A program made the position numbers and the translations under genes. The notes beneath the pieces are model-generated. The model saw only the letters and a program-made list of their open reading frames with translations, was not told the origin of the DNA and searched no databases. From positions 5,480,501 to 5,544,500 of the forward strand of contig NZ_CP073720.1 in assembly GCF_025137375.1 (NCBI RefSeq): 64,000 nucleotides of DNA. Reading direction: 5' to 3'. The DNA comes from Dactylosporangium fulvum. GTDB lineage: Bacteria > Actinomycetota > Actinomycetes > Mycobacteriales > Micromonosporaceae. This document shows positions 16,687 through 25,856 of this stretch, piece after piece (within the stretch, counting starts at the first letter, position 1; each line of letters begins with the position of its first letter).

Positions 16687-16704
16687 ACCAAGCGCTCGCT
16701 TGGT
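16687..16704. promoter_or_regulatory. KstR2-type operator in the symmetric fadD3-fadA6 promoter
   Basis: ACCAAGCGCTCGCTTGGT, one base off AnCAAGnnCTTGnT. It is the centre of a larger dyad: the 20-base sequences from the operator outward to each ATG are the same on both strands apart from two bases, so both genes have TTGGTAAGGT, a seven-base spacer ending CGGC, then ATG. TAAGGT is the probable -10 of each (16678-16683 minus, 16704-16709 plus). Confidence 0.85.
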
Positions 16705-16716
16705 AAGGTGTCCGGC

Positions 16717-17848
<1,132 letters not shown>

Positions 17849-17874
<26 letters not shown>

Positions 17875-18631
17875 GGCCCGGGCACCGCGGTCCGCGATCG
17901 TCACCGGCGGCACCCGCGGCATCGGCCGCACCATCGCGGTCCGGCTGGTCGAGGCCGGCTACCAGGTCCTCGTCTGCGGCCGGCGCACGCCGGACGACCT
18001 GCCCGAGGGCGTGGCCTTCACGGCCGCCGACGTGCGCGAGCCGGCCGAGGCGTCGGCCCTGGTCTCCGCCGCGGTGTCCCGCTTCGGCCGCCTCGACCTG
18101 GTGGTCAACAACGCGGGCGGCTCACCCCCGGCGCCGGCGGCGACGGTCTCGCCGAACCTCGTCACCGCCGTGGTCCGGCTCAACCTGCTCGCGCCGTTCT
18201 TCGTGGCGCAGGCCGCCAACGCGGTGATGCAGGACCAGCCCGGCGGCGGCCTCATCGTGAACATCGGCAGCGTCTCGGCCATCCGCCCGGCCCCCGGCAC
18301 GGCGGCGTACGCGGCGGCGAAGGGCGGCCTCGAGGTGCTGACGCGGGCGCTGGCGCTGGAGTGGGCGCCGAACGTGCGGGTCAACCTGGTCACGGCCGGG
18401 GTGGTCCGCACCGAGGAGAACGCCGCGCACTACGGCGACGAGGAGGCCCTGGCGGCGGTGGCGGCGACGGTGCCGATGGGCCGGATGGCCACCCCGGACG
18501 ACATCGCCGACGCGGTGCTGCTGCTGGCGTCCCCCCTCGCCGGCTACATGACCGGCGCGGGCCTCCTGGTCGACGGCGGCGGCCAGCTCCCCCGTTACGC
18601 CGACACGGCCCGCCCGTCACCCGCCGGCTGA
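17849..18631 (+). CDS. SDR family oxidoreductase
   Basis: 260 aa SDR with TGGTRGIG at about residues 19-26, VNNAG, YAAAK and a C-terminal VDGGGQLPRY. It overlaps the end of fadA6 by 26 bases, so the two are made together. SDRs of this subgroup sit next to fadA6-type genes in steroid clusters (the Rv3549c-like group; assigned from memory). Probable role: redox of a hydroxy/keto group in HIP degradation. Confidence 0.88.
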
Positions 18632-18650
18632 GCGGCGTTCCGCCCCGCCG

Positions 18651-19811
18651 TCAGCGGCCGGCGAAGGGCACCGACGCGGCCTCCGCCTTCGGCGCCGCGG
18701 GGTGGTGCCACAGGCCGCGCGACCGCAGGATCGGCAGCACACCCTCGCCGAACCAGTACGCCTCCTCGACGTGCGGGTGGCCGGACAGGACGAACTCGGT
18801 GATGCCCAGCCGGTGGTACTCCTCGATCCGGTCGGCCACCTCGGCGTGGCTGCCGACCAGCGCCGTGCCCGCCCCGCCGCGGACCAGGCCGACGCCCGCC
18901 CACAGGTTCGGGGCGACCTGCAGGCCGTCGCGCCTGCCGCCGTGCAGCGCCAGCATGCGGCGCTGGCCCTCCGACTCGCTGCGGGCCAGGCCGGCCTGGA
19001 CCCGCTCGATCGTCGCCGGGTCGATGCCGTCGAGGAGCCGCTGCGCCTGCGCCCACGCCTCGTCGGCGGTGTCGCGGGTGATGACGTGCAGGCGGATGCC
19101 GTAGCGCAGCGTGCGGCCGCGCTCGGCGGCGAGGTCGCCGATCCACGCCAGCTTCTCGGCGACCGCGTCCGGCGGCTCGCCCCAGGTCAGGTAGGCGTCG
19201 ACGTGCTCGGCGGCGACCCGGCCGGCCGCCGGTGACGAGCCGCCGAAGTAGATGTCGGGCACCGGGTCGGGCAGGCGCTGCAGCTGCGCCTCGTCGACCC
19301 GCAGGTGCTTGCCCTCGAAGGTCACGGCGTCGCCGCGGAACAGGCCGCGCACGATGTGCAGGAACTCGTCGGTGCGCTCGTACCGCGCGTCCTTGTCGAG
19401 GTGGTCGCCGTAGGCGCGCTGCTCGTGGCTCTCCCCGCCGGTGACCACGTTGAGCATGAGCCGGCCCCCGGACAGCCGCTGGAACGTCGCCGACATCTGG
19501 GCGGCGAGGGTCGGCGAGACGAGCCCGGGGCGGAACGCGACGAGGAACTTCAGCCGCTCGGTCACCTCCACGAGCATCGCGGTGCTGATCCAGGCGTCCT
19601 CGCACCACAGCCCGGCCGGGGTCAGCGCCCCGACGAAGCCGAGCTGCTCGGCGGTCCGGGCGATCTGCCCGAGGTAGCCGACGGTGGCGGGGCGGGCGCC
19701 ACCGGCGGTGCCGGCCGGCAGGCCGTGCCCGCCGCCGACGATGTCCCGGCTGTCGCCGTACGTGGGCAGAAACCAGTGAAAGATGAGCGTCACACCACTA
19801 ATCCTAGTCAT
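18651..19811 (-). CDS. SsuD-like FMNH2-dependent alkanesulfonate monooxygenase (LLM class)
   Basis: 386 aa from ATG 19811 (GTG 19793, behind a TAGGAT element, is an alternative leaderless start). It has the bacterial-luciferase-like barrel: FHWFLPTYGDSRDIVGGG at the start, GLWCEDAWISTAMLVEVTERLKFLVAFRPG, RLMLNVVTGGESHEQRAYGD and TEFVLSGHPHVEEAYWFGEGV. These are SsuD-type features. The enzyme releases sulfite from alkanesulfonates using reduced flavin. It is divergent from an SsuA-C-B-type transporter operon, a complete sulfonate-sulfur module apart from the flavin reductase. No KstR2 box lies near. Confidence 0.88.
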   Translation of the reverse strand: MTRISGVTLIFHWFLPTYGDSRDIVGGGHGLPAGTAGGARPATVGYLGQIARTAEQLGFVGALTPAGLWCEDAWISTAMLVEVTERLKFLVAFRPGLVSPTLAAQMSATFQRLSGGRLMLNVVTGGESHEQRAYGDHLDKDARYERTDEFLHIVRGLFRGDAVTFEGKHLRVDEAQLQRLPDPVPDIYFGGSSPAAGRVAAEHVDAYLTWGEPPDAVAEKLAWIGDLAAERGRTLRYGIRLHVITRDTADEAWAQAQRLLDGIDPATIERVQAGLARSESEGQRRMLALHGGRRDGLQVAPNLWAGVGLVRGGAGTALVGSHAEVADRIEEYHRLGITEFVLSGHPHVEEAYWFGEGVLPILRSRGLWHHPAAPKAEAASVPFAGR

Positions 19812-19828
19812 CAGGTAGGTGTAATGGG

Positions 19829-19834
19829 TATAGT
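19829..19834 (+). promoter_or_regulatory. Probable -10 element of the ssuA operon
   Basis: TATAGT, one base from the consensus TATAAT, about 40 bases before the ssuA start in the divergent intergenic region. No convincing -35 is seen at 16-18 bases, so an activator may be required. Confidence 0.45.
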
Positions 19835-19873
19835 GCACGCCACCATTCACGAACCACTATGGGAGCGTCTTCG

Positions 19874-20842
19874 ATGCGTCGACTCTCGGTCGTCCTGGCC
19901 GGCGTCCTCGTCCTGCTCGGCACCACCCTCACCGCCGGCTGCGCGGACGGCGGCAAGGAGCCCGCCGCGGCCGCACCGGGCGCGCCCGAGGAGCCGCTGC
20001 GCGTCGGCTACCAGCGCTTCGGCGGACTGAGCCTGGTCAAGGCACGCAAGGCCGAGGCGCCCGGCACCACCTGGTCGCTGTTCGAGAGCGGCCCCGCGCT
20101 CACCGAGGGCCTCAAGGCGGGCGCGATCGACATCGGGCAGGTCGGCGAGGCACCGCCGATCTTCGCCGCCGCCGGGAAGATCGACTTCCGGATCATCGGC
20201 ACCTCGCAGCCGGTCCCGAAGGGCGAAGCGGTGCTGGTCAAGGAGAGCAGCGGGTTCAAGACCTTCAAGGACCTCAAGGGCAAGAAGGTCGCGCTGAACA
20301 AGGGCTCCAACGTCAACTGGCTGCTGGTCCGCCTCCTGGAGGCCAACGGCATGACGATCAAGGACATCGACGTCCAGTACCTCAAGCCCGCCGACGCCCG
20401 GCCCGCCTTCGACAACAACCAGGTCGACGCCTGGATCATCTGGGACCCCTACTTCGCGCTGGCCGAGACACCCGGCGTGAAGGTGCTCGTCGACGCGACC
20501 GGCCTGGCCAACAACCGCGAATACCTCCTCGTCTCCCCGCAGGCGCTGAAGTCCAAGCCCGGCAAGATCCGGGAGTTCCTCAAGACCTACCGCGAGGTCA
20601 CCGACTGGGGCATCGGCAACCCCGGCGAGCGGGTGAAGATCCTCGCGCCGGAGCTGAACATCCCGGAGGACGTGGCCCGCCGCGCCCTGGACCGCAGCGC
20701 CCAGCCCCTCGCACCGATCACCCCGGAGGTCGGCGACGAGCTGCAGAAGATCTCCGACGGCTTCACCGAGCTGCAGCTCATCCCGGTGAAGGTCGACATC
20801 AAGGGCCGCATCGACGAGCAGTTCTCGGACATCTTGCGATGA
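19874..20842 (+). CDS. SsuA-like sulfonate ABC transporter substrate-binding lipoprotein
   Basis: 322 aa. A lipoprotein signal (hydrophobic stretch then LTAGC, Cys23) is followed by a type-2 periplasmic binding fold: VGYQRFGGLSLVKARKA, GAIDIGQVGEAPPIFAAAGK and KTFKDLKGKKVALNKGSNVNWLLVRLL, typical of the SsuA/TauA/NrtA family. ATG 19874 has GGGAG eight bases upstream and gives a normal signal peptide; ATG 19859 is an in-frame alternative. It overlaps the permease gene by four bases. It would capture aliphatic sulfonates (or taurine) outside the membrane. Confidence 0.9.
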   Translation: MRRLSVVLAGVLVLLGTTLTAGCADGGKEPAAAAPGAPEEPLRVGYQRFGGLSLVKARKAEAPGTTWSLFESGPALTEGLKAGAIDIGQVGEAPPIFAAAGKIDFRIIGTSQPVPKGEAVLVKESSGFKTFKDLKGKKVALNKGSNVNWLLVRLLEANGMTIKDIDVQYLKPADARPAFDNNQVDAWIIWDPYFALAETPGVKVLVDATGLANNREYLLVSPQALKSKPGKIREFLKTYREVTDWGIGNPGERVKILAPELNIPEDVARRALDRSAQPLAPITPEVGDELQKISDGFTELQLIPVKVDIKGRIDEQFSDILR

Positions 20843-21660
20843 CCCTCGTCGAACGCCGCGCCCCGGCCAGCGCGGGCACCGCGCCGGTCGTCCGGCGGGT
20901 GCGCCGGCGGCGGTGGCTGCGGGCGGTCACCCCGCTCGCCCTGGTCGCCGCCTGGGAGGGCGGCGCACAGGGCGGGCTGCTCGACCCCGACAAGCTGCCG
21001 CCGCCGAGCGCCGTACTGAAGGTCGGCTGGCAACTGTCGGCCGACGGCACGTTCGGCGCGTACCTGCTCGACTCGGTCCAGCGGGCCGTCCTCGGCCTGC
21101 TGATCGGCGGGCTGCTGGGCCTGGCGCTCGGCGCGGTCGCGGGGCTCGTCCGGCTCGGTGACGACCTCGTCGACCCGAGCGTGCAGATGGCCCGGATGCT
21201 GCCGCACCTCGGCCTGGTGCCGCTGCTCATCATCTGGGTCGGCATCGGCGAGTCGCTCAAGGTGACGCTCGTCGCGCTCGGCGCGTTCTTCCCGATCTAC
21301 CTCAACACGTACGCCGGAATCCGCGACATCGACGAGCGCCTCGTCGAGGCGGCCCGCACGTGCGGGCTGACCGCGCTCGAACGGGTGCGGCACGTCGTCG
21401 TCCCGGGCGCGCTGCCCTCGCTGTTCCTCGGCGTGCGGCTCGCGTTCGCGGCCGGCTGGCTGAGCCTCGTGGTCGGCGAGCAGGTCAACGGCCAGGGCGG
21501 GCTCGGCTTCATGATGATGGAGGCCCGCGAGTTCAGCCAGACCGACGTCGTCGTGCTCGGCCTGGTCGCGTATGCGCTGCTCGGCCTGCTGTCCGACCTG
21601 GCACTGCGGTTCGCCGAGAGGAGGCTGCTGGGATGGCGCCGGGGCTTGCGGGCGACGTGA
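20839..21660 (+). CDS. SsuC-like sulfonate ABC transporter permease
   Basis: 273 aa with about six membrane segments. The EAA-type loop is visible in DERLVEAARTCGLTALERVRHVVVPGALPSLFLGVRLAF, the coupling-helix motif of binding-protein-dependent permeases. The basic N-terminus (RRVRRRRWLR) is cytoplasmic. It lies between the SsuA-like and SsuB-like genes with overlaps at both ends (4 bases and 28 bases). Confidence 0.9.
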   Translation: MTLVERRAPASAGTAPVVRRVRRRRWLRAVTPLALVAAWEGGAQGGLLDPDKLPPPSAVLKVGWQLSADGTFGAYLLDSVQRAVLGLLIGGLLGLALGAVAGLVRLGDDLVDPSVQMARMLPHLGLVPLLIIWVGIGESLKVTLVALGAFFPIYLNTYAGIRDIDERLVEAARTCGLTALERVRHVVVPGALPSLFLGVRLAFAAGWLSLVVGEQVNGQGGLGFMMMEAREFSQTDVVVLGLVAYALLGLLSDLALRFAERRLLGWRRGLRAT

Positions 21661-22343
21661 CGACGGCGACCGGCGTGCGCCGCGTGTTCGGCACGACGGT
21701 CGTCCTCGACGGCGTCGACCTCACGATCGGGCGGGGCGAGGTCGTCGCGCTGCTCGGCGCGAGCGGCTCGGGCAAGAGCACCCTGCTGCGCGTCCTGGCC
21801 GGCCTCGACGACGAGGCGACCGGCACGTACACGACCCACGGCTCGACCGCGGTCGTGTTCCAGGAGCACCGGCTGCTGCCCTGGAAACGGGTCAGCGCCA
21901 ACGTCGCCCTCGGCGTCCGCGGCGGTGACCTGCGCGCCCGGGTCGAGGAGGCGCTGCACGAGGTGGGCCTGACGGAGAAGGGCCGGGCATGGCCGGCCGA
22001 GCTGTCCGGCGGCCAGTCCCAGCGGGTCGCGTTCGCCCGCGCGCTGGTCCGCCGCCCCGACCTCCTGCTGCTCGACGAGCCGTTCGGCGCGCTCGACGCC
22101 CTGAACCGGCTGCGCATGCAGGCCCTCTTCGGCCGGCTCCGCGCCCGCCACGACTTCGCCGCCCTGCTGGTGACGCACGATGTGGACGAGGCGCTGCTGC
22201 TGGCCGACCGGGTGCTGGTGCTGGACTCGGGCAGGATCGCGGAGGACCGCAAGGTCCCGCTGCCCCGCCCGAGAGCCGTGGACGCGCCGGGCTTCGGCGC
22301 CGAGCGGCGCGCCCTGCTGAGCCTGCTCAACGTCGAGTCGTAG
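21633..22343 (+). CDS. SsuB-like sulfonate ABC transporter ATPase
   Basis: 236 aa ABC ATPase. Walker A is GASGSGKST (42-50), the Q-loop VVFQEHRLLPWKRV, the signature LSGGQSQRVAFARAL, Walker B LLLLDEPFGALDA, and the H-loop VTHDVDEAL. FQEHRLLPWKRV is typical of the nitrate/sulfonate/taurine group. ATG 21633 has GGAGG about nine bases upstream; GTG 21657 with a GTGA overlap on ssuC is an alternative. Confidence 0.9.
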   Translation: MAPGLAGDVTTATGVRRVFGTTVVLDGVDLTIGRGEVVALLGASGSGKSTLLRVLAGLDDEATGTYTTHGSTAVVFQEHRLLPWKRVSANVALGVRGGDLRARVEEALHEVGLTEKGRAWPAELSGGQSQRVAFARALVRRPDLLLLDEPFGALDALNRLRMQALFGRLRARHDFAALLVTHDVDEALLLADRVLVLDSGRIAEDRKVPLPRPRAVDAPGFGAERRALLSLLNVES

Positions 22344-22348
22344 CGGGC

Positions 22349-22960
22349 TCACCGGGCGGCGGTCAGCCGGGGCAGGACCTTGAGGGCGGTCTGGCGCTCG
22401 ACGTTGAGGTTGGCGGTGTCCGAGGACTCCGAGGACACGTAGACGTCGACGGCCAGGCCGTCCTCCCAGACGTACAGGTGGCCCGCCAGCGAGTAGGCGG
22501 TGTCACCGATGCCGCTCACCGGCTTCGACTCCTTGTTGCGCGTGTCGAAGCTCCCGCGGTCCTCGAACACCACGCTCACGGTCAGCTGGCCCTGGCTGAG
22601 CTGCCACTGGCAGTACCGCGAGGCCGGCGAGCCGCCGCCCTCGTCGGTCATGAGGGTGACCTGCTCGCCGGTGAGGCCGGTGACCTCGGCCTTCGACAGC
22701 AGGGTGCAGATGTCCGGCAGCGCGTCGGCCTTCCGCGACGCCGGGGCGGAGGCCTTGCCGCTGGTCTTGCCGGACGGCGACGCCTTGGCGCCCGACGGCG
22801 ACGGCGACAGCGACAGCGCGGCGGAGGCCGCGGACGAGGCGGGGGCGGCGGACGGCTGTGCCGAGGTCCCGGACCCCAGTTGGCCGCACCCGGCCAGCGC
22901 GAGCGCGCCGAGCGCGGCGGCGGTCAGGGCGGGAAGCTGCAAGCGGCTGCGACGCGACAC
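22349..22960 (-). CDS. DUF3558-like lipoprotein
   Basis: 203 aa. The lipoprotein signal ends LALAGC (Cys25), then comes an Ala/Ser/Pro-rich linker of about 60 residues with repeated SPSGK-type units, then a globular domain (DICTLLSKAEVTGLTGEQV, RYCQWQLSQGQLTVSVVFED) like the DUF3558 family of actinobacterial lipoproteins. GTG 22960 has GAGGAG upstream. It ends five bases from the convergent ssuB. Function unknown; surface-exposed. Confidence 0.8.
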   Translation of the reverse strand: MSRRSRLQLPALTAAALGALALAGCGQLGSGTSAQPSAAPASSAASAALSLSPSPSGAKASPSGKTSGKASAPASRKADALPDICTLLSKAEVTGLTGEQVTLMTDEGGGSPASRYCQWQLSQGQLTVSVVFEDRGSFDTRNKESKPVSGIGDTAYSLAGHLYVWEDGLAVDVYVSSESSDTANLNVERQTALKVLPRLTAAR

Positions 22961-23077
22961 GGTGTGCTCCTCGGGTGGTGTGATCCGCTGGTACAACGAC
23001 CGTGCGGCACAACCCCGCCCCGTGGCGCGCCGTCCGCGAGACGTGGCACACATCCGGGACCTTCGCGGCGACCTCGG

Positions 23078-24412
23078 CTACAGGCCCCGCACGACCAGGG
23101 CCCGGCGCAGGTCGGCGGCGGTGGCGAAGCCGATCTCGGGCCGGTCCCGCAGGGCGGTGTCGATGACCTCGGCGAGGGGCTTCGGCAGGCCGGGCAGCCG
23201 GTGTCGTACGGGCACCGCGTCCGTCTGCAGTACCACCTGCCAAGGGTCGCGACCGGGTGGGAACTCGCGCGGGTAGTCGCCGGTGAGCAGGTGGTACAGG
23301 CAGGCGGCGAGCGCCCACACGTCGACCGCGGGACGGGCGTGCCGGAAGTTGACGACCTGCTGGTACGGCATGAAGTACGGCTTGCCGGCCGCGGTGCCGG
23401 TGCGGGTCAGGCCGCTCAGCCCGGCCTGGTCGAACGCCTTGGCCAGCCCGAAGTCGGCGAGCTTCACCGTGCCGTCGGCGGCGAGCAGGATGTTGTGCGG
23501 GGTGAGGTCGCGGTGCACGACGCCCTGCCCGTGCGCGTACTCGAGACCGTCGAGGGCCTGGAGCATGATCGGCACCGCCTCGTCGGGCGTCAGCAGCCGC
23601 TGCCGGGCGCGGGCGGCGAGGCTGCCGCCGGCGCAGAACTCGCTGGTGAAGAAGAACACGCCGGCGGCGCTGCCGGCATGGTGCAGCCGGGCGATGTTGG
23701 GGTGGTCGAGCGACCGCGTCACCGAGATCTCGCGCATGAACTGCGCCCGGGCGTGCGGGTCGGCGGCCACGCCGGGCAGCATGATCTTCAGCGCCACCTG
23801 CTCGCCGGTCCCGCGGTGCCGGGCGAGGAAGACCTGTCCCATGCCGCCCGCGCCGAGCTCCCGCTCCAGCACGTAGTGCGCGACGGGGTCATCGTCGCCG
23901 GCCCGCTCGATCAGGCCCTTGGCGAGTTCCTCGGGGCGGCTGCGGCAGTCGGCGCAGACGTACTGGCCGTCACGGGCGCCGACCTCGTCGCCGACGTCCG
24001 TGCCGCAGTTCGTGCACCGGGGCACCACCTTCGTGGCGTCGGGGCGGACGCCGGTGACGCCGACGCGCAGCACCGTGTCGCCCAGCCGGATCTCGTCGCC
24101 GTCACGCAGGTCGTGCTCGGGGAACGGGGTCGCGGCCGCTTCCTCCGGCGCCTGCCCGGCCGCCCGCCGCCCGATCCGGGTGCCGTTGAGGTAGGTGCCG
24201 TTGAGGCTGCCGAAGTCACGGACGCGGATGTCCGGCGGGTTGATGTCGAACAGGCAGTGGTGCCGGGACACGGTCCGGTGGTGGTCGTCGTCGGGCAGCC
24301 GTGGCGTGCAGTCGGCGGCGCGGCCGGCGATGCAGGTGGCTCGCTCGGCGAAGACGAAGGTCCGGCCGTCGAGGGGGCCACGGGTCACCGTCAGGGTCAC
24401 GGACGCGGTCAC
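23078..24412 (-). CDS. FHA - zinc ribbon - Ser/Thr protein kinase
   Basis: 444 aa. An N-terminal FHA domain has SRHHCLFDI (49-57) and FGSLNGTYLNGTRIG (67-81). A small zinc ribbon follows with Cys133, Cys136, Cys153 and Cys156. The kinase domain has the glycine loop GAGGMG (187-192), Lys209 in VALKI, HRDLTPHN (300-307) and ADFGLAKAF (319-327). The lysine of HRDLKPxN is Thr here. No transmembrane segment or extracellular domain is seen, so it is a soluble kinase that may recognise phosphothreonine through its own FHA domain. GTG 24412 overlaps the stop of the small upstream gene (GTGA), so the two are translated together. Confidence 0.9.
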   Translation of the reverse strand: MTASVTLTVTRGPLDGRTFVFAERATCIAGRAADCTPRLPDDDHHRTVSRHHCLFDINPPDIRVRDFGSLNGTYLNGTRIGRRAAGQAPEEAAATPFPEHDLRDGDEIRLGDTVLRVGVTGVRPDATKVVPRCTNCGTDVGDEVGARDGQYVCADCRSRPEELAKGLIERAGDDDPVAHYVLERELGAGGMGQVFLARHRGTGEQVALKIMLPGVAADPHARAQFMREISVTRSLDHPNIARLHHAGSAAGVFFFTSEFCAGGSLAARARQRLLTPDEAVPIMLQALDGLEYAHGQGVVHRDLTPHNILLAADGTVKLADFGLAKAFDQAGLSGLTRTGTAAGKPYFMPYQQVVNFRHARPAVDVWALAACLYHLLTGDYPREFPPGRDPWQVVLQTDAVPVRHRLPGLPKPLAEVIDTALRDRPEIGFATAADLRRALVVRGL

Positions 24413-24687
24413 CGCGCCATCCTGCCGGGCGGGCGCGGTGCGCCGCCACCCGGCCCCGGCTGTCCGCCCGGCACGGCCGGTGACAGGCGGGCCGCCCGGA
24501 CCAGGAGCCGGACGGCGCCGAGCTCGGTGCCGTCGCCGCGGAGCCGGGTGCCGTGCACCGGGAGCCACGGCTCGCCGTCGAGGACGACCTCCTCCGCGTG
24601 CTCGACGCGCTCGACCCGCAACCGGACCGGTCCGGTGCCGTAGCGGTAGTCGTTCTCGGCGAGGACCACCACGGGCTTGCGTTCCAT
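24409..24687 (-). CDS. Small protein coupled to the FHA kinase
   Basis: 92 aa: MERKPVVVLAENDYRYGTG, a short beta-rich N-terminal part (RLRVERVEHAEEVVLDGEPWLPVHG), then a Gly/Pro-rich tail. The family is not recognised. Its stop overlaps the kinase GTG by four bases, so it is probably a partner, substrate or regulator of the kinase. Confidence 0.65.
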   Translation of the reverse strand: MERKPVVVLAENDYRYGTGPVRLRVERVEHAEEVVLDGEPWLPVHGTRLRGDGTELGAVRLLVRAARLSPAVPGGQPGPGGGAPRPPGRMAR

Positions 24688-24857
24688 CACCCGACGGTAG
24701 TCACGCGATGACGCAGGCCGCACCGGTTGATCGGTCGCGGAATCCGGGCCTGCGGCGCGCGAAGCCCGGCCCTACGGTCACCGCCCGGCGCCGATCCAGC
24801 GGCGGCCGCTGCCACAACGACGTTCCCCGTTCCGGTTTTTCGCCGCGAACCGCCGGG

Positions 24858-25844
24858 CTACCGTCCGCCGCCGAGACCGGCGCGGGCCAGCAGGAGCCGG
24901 CGCAGGGCGACCGGATCGAGGGCGAGCAGCCGGTTGGCGGTGGCGCGCTTGAGGTACCGGTGCGCGGGATGCTCCCACGTGAAGCCGATGCCGCCGAGGA
25001 GCTGGATCGCCGCCCTGGTGACCGTGTACGCGGCCTCGGTCGCGGTCAGCTTCGCCAGCGGCGCGGCGACCGGGAACTCGTCGGTGCCGGCGGCCCGCAG
25101 CGTGTACCACACCGTGGAGGTCGCCTGCTCGAGGAGCACGTGCAGGTCGGCGACGCGGTGGCGCAGCGCCTGGAAGGTGGCCAGCGGGACGCCGAACTGG
25201 CGCCTGGTCCGCAGGTGCTCGACGGCGAGCGCGAGGGCCGCGCGGGCGACACCGACGGATTCGGCGGCCAGGGCGGCGTGCAGCAGGTCGAGCGCGTGTG
25301 CGGCGCCGCCGGCGGCGGCGAGGTCGGCCGGCGCCCCGGTGAGCGTGAGCGTGGCCTGGCCGCGGGTCTGGTCCAGCGTCGGCTGCGGCCGGACCTCGCA
25401 CTCGCGCACGAGGTAGAGGTCGGCCCCGGCGGCCACGAGGAACACGTCGGCGGCGTCGCCGTCGAGGACGTGCTCGACGACGCCGTCCAGGACGTACGCG
25501 CCGCCGCCGGGCCGGGCGGTGCACGAGCCGCCGAGGGCGAGCGCGGCGATCGTCTCGCCGGCCGCGAGCCGTGGCAGCAGGTCGGCGGCGGCGCTGCGGG
25601 CCGGGTCGAGGGCGGCCGCGGCGGCGACGGTGGACAGCAGCGGCGCGGCCAGCAGCGCCGCGCCGGCCTCCTCGAGGGCGATGCCGGCCTCGACGAGCGA
25701 GGCGCCGAAGCCGCCGAACTCCTCGGGCACGGCCAGGGCGGTCAGGCCGAGCTCGCCGGTGAGCCGCGCCCAGCTGTAGCCGGGGTCGGCGAGGAACGCG
25801 CGAACGGAGTCGCGGAGGGCGACCTGTTCCGGGTCGAGGTCCAC
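24858..25844 (-). CDS. Short acyl-CoA dehydrogenase subunit (FadE32 type)
   Basis: 328 aa. The N-terminal part has GYSWARLTGELGLTALAVPEEFGGFGASLVEAG; the C-terminal domain has RTRRQFGVPLATFQALRHRVADL and QLLGGIGFTWEHPAHRYLKR. It is shorter than normal ACADs and encoded 12 bases after FadE30, so it probably forms a heteromeric ACAD with it or with FadE31. GTG 25844 has GGAGG about nine bases upstream. It is the last gene of the KstR2-controlled LLM-SDR-fadE30 operon. Confidence 0.88.
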   Translation of the reverse strand: MDLDPEQVALRDSVRAFLADPGYSWARLTGELGLTALAVPEEFGGFGASLVEAGIALEEAGAALLAAPLLSTVAAAAALDPARSAAADLLPRLAAGETIAALALGGSCTARPGGGAYVLDGVVEHVLDGDAADVFLVAAGADLYLVRECEVRPQPTLDQTRGQATLTLTGAPADLAAAGGAAHALDLLHAALAAESVGVARAALALAVEHLRTRRQFGVPLATFQALRHRVADLHVLLEQATSTVWYTLRAAGTDEFPVAAPLAKLTATEAAYTVTRAAIQLLGGIGFTWEHPAHRYLKRATANRLLALDPVALRRLLLARAGLGGGR

Positions 25845-25856
25845 TGTGACGGCCTC

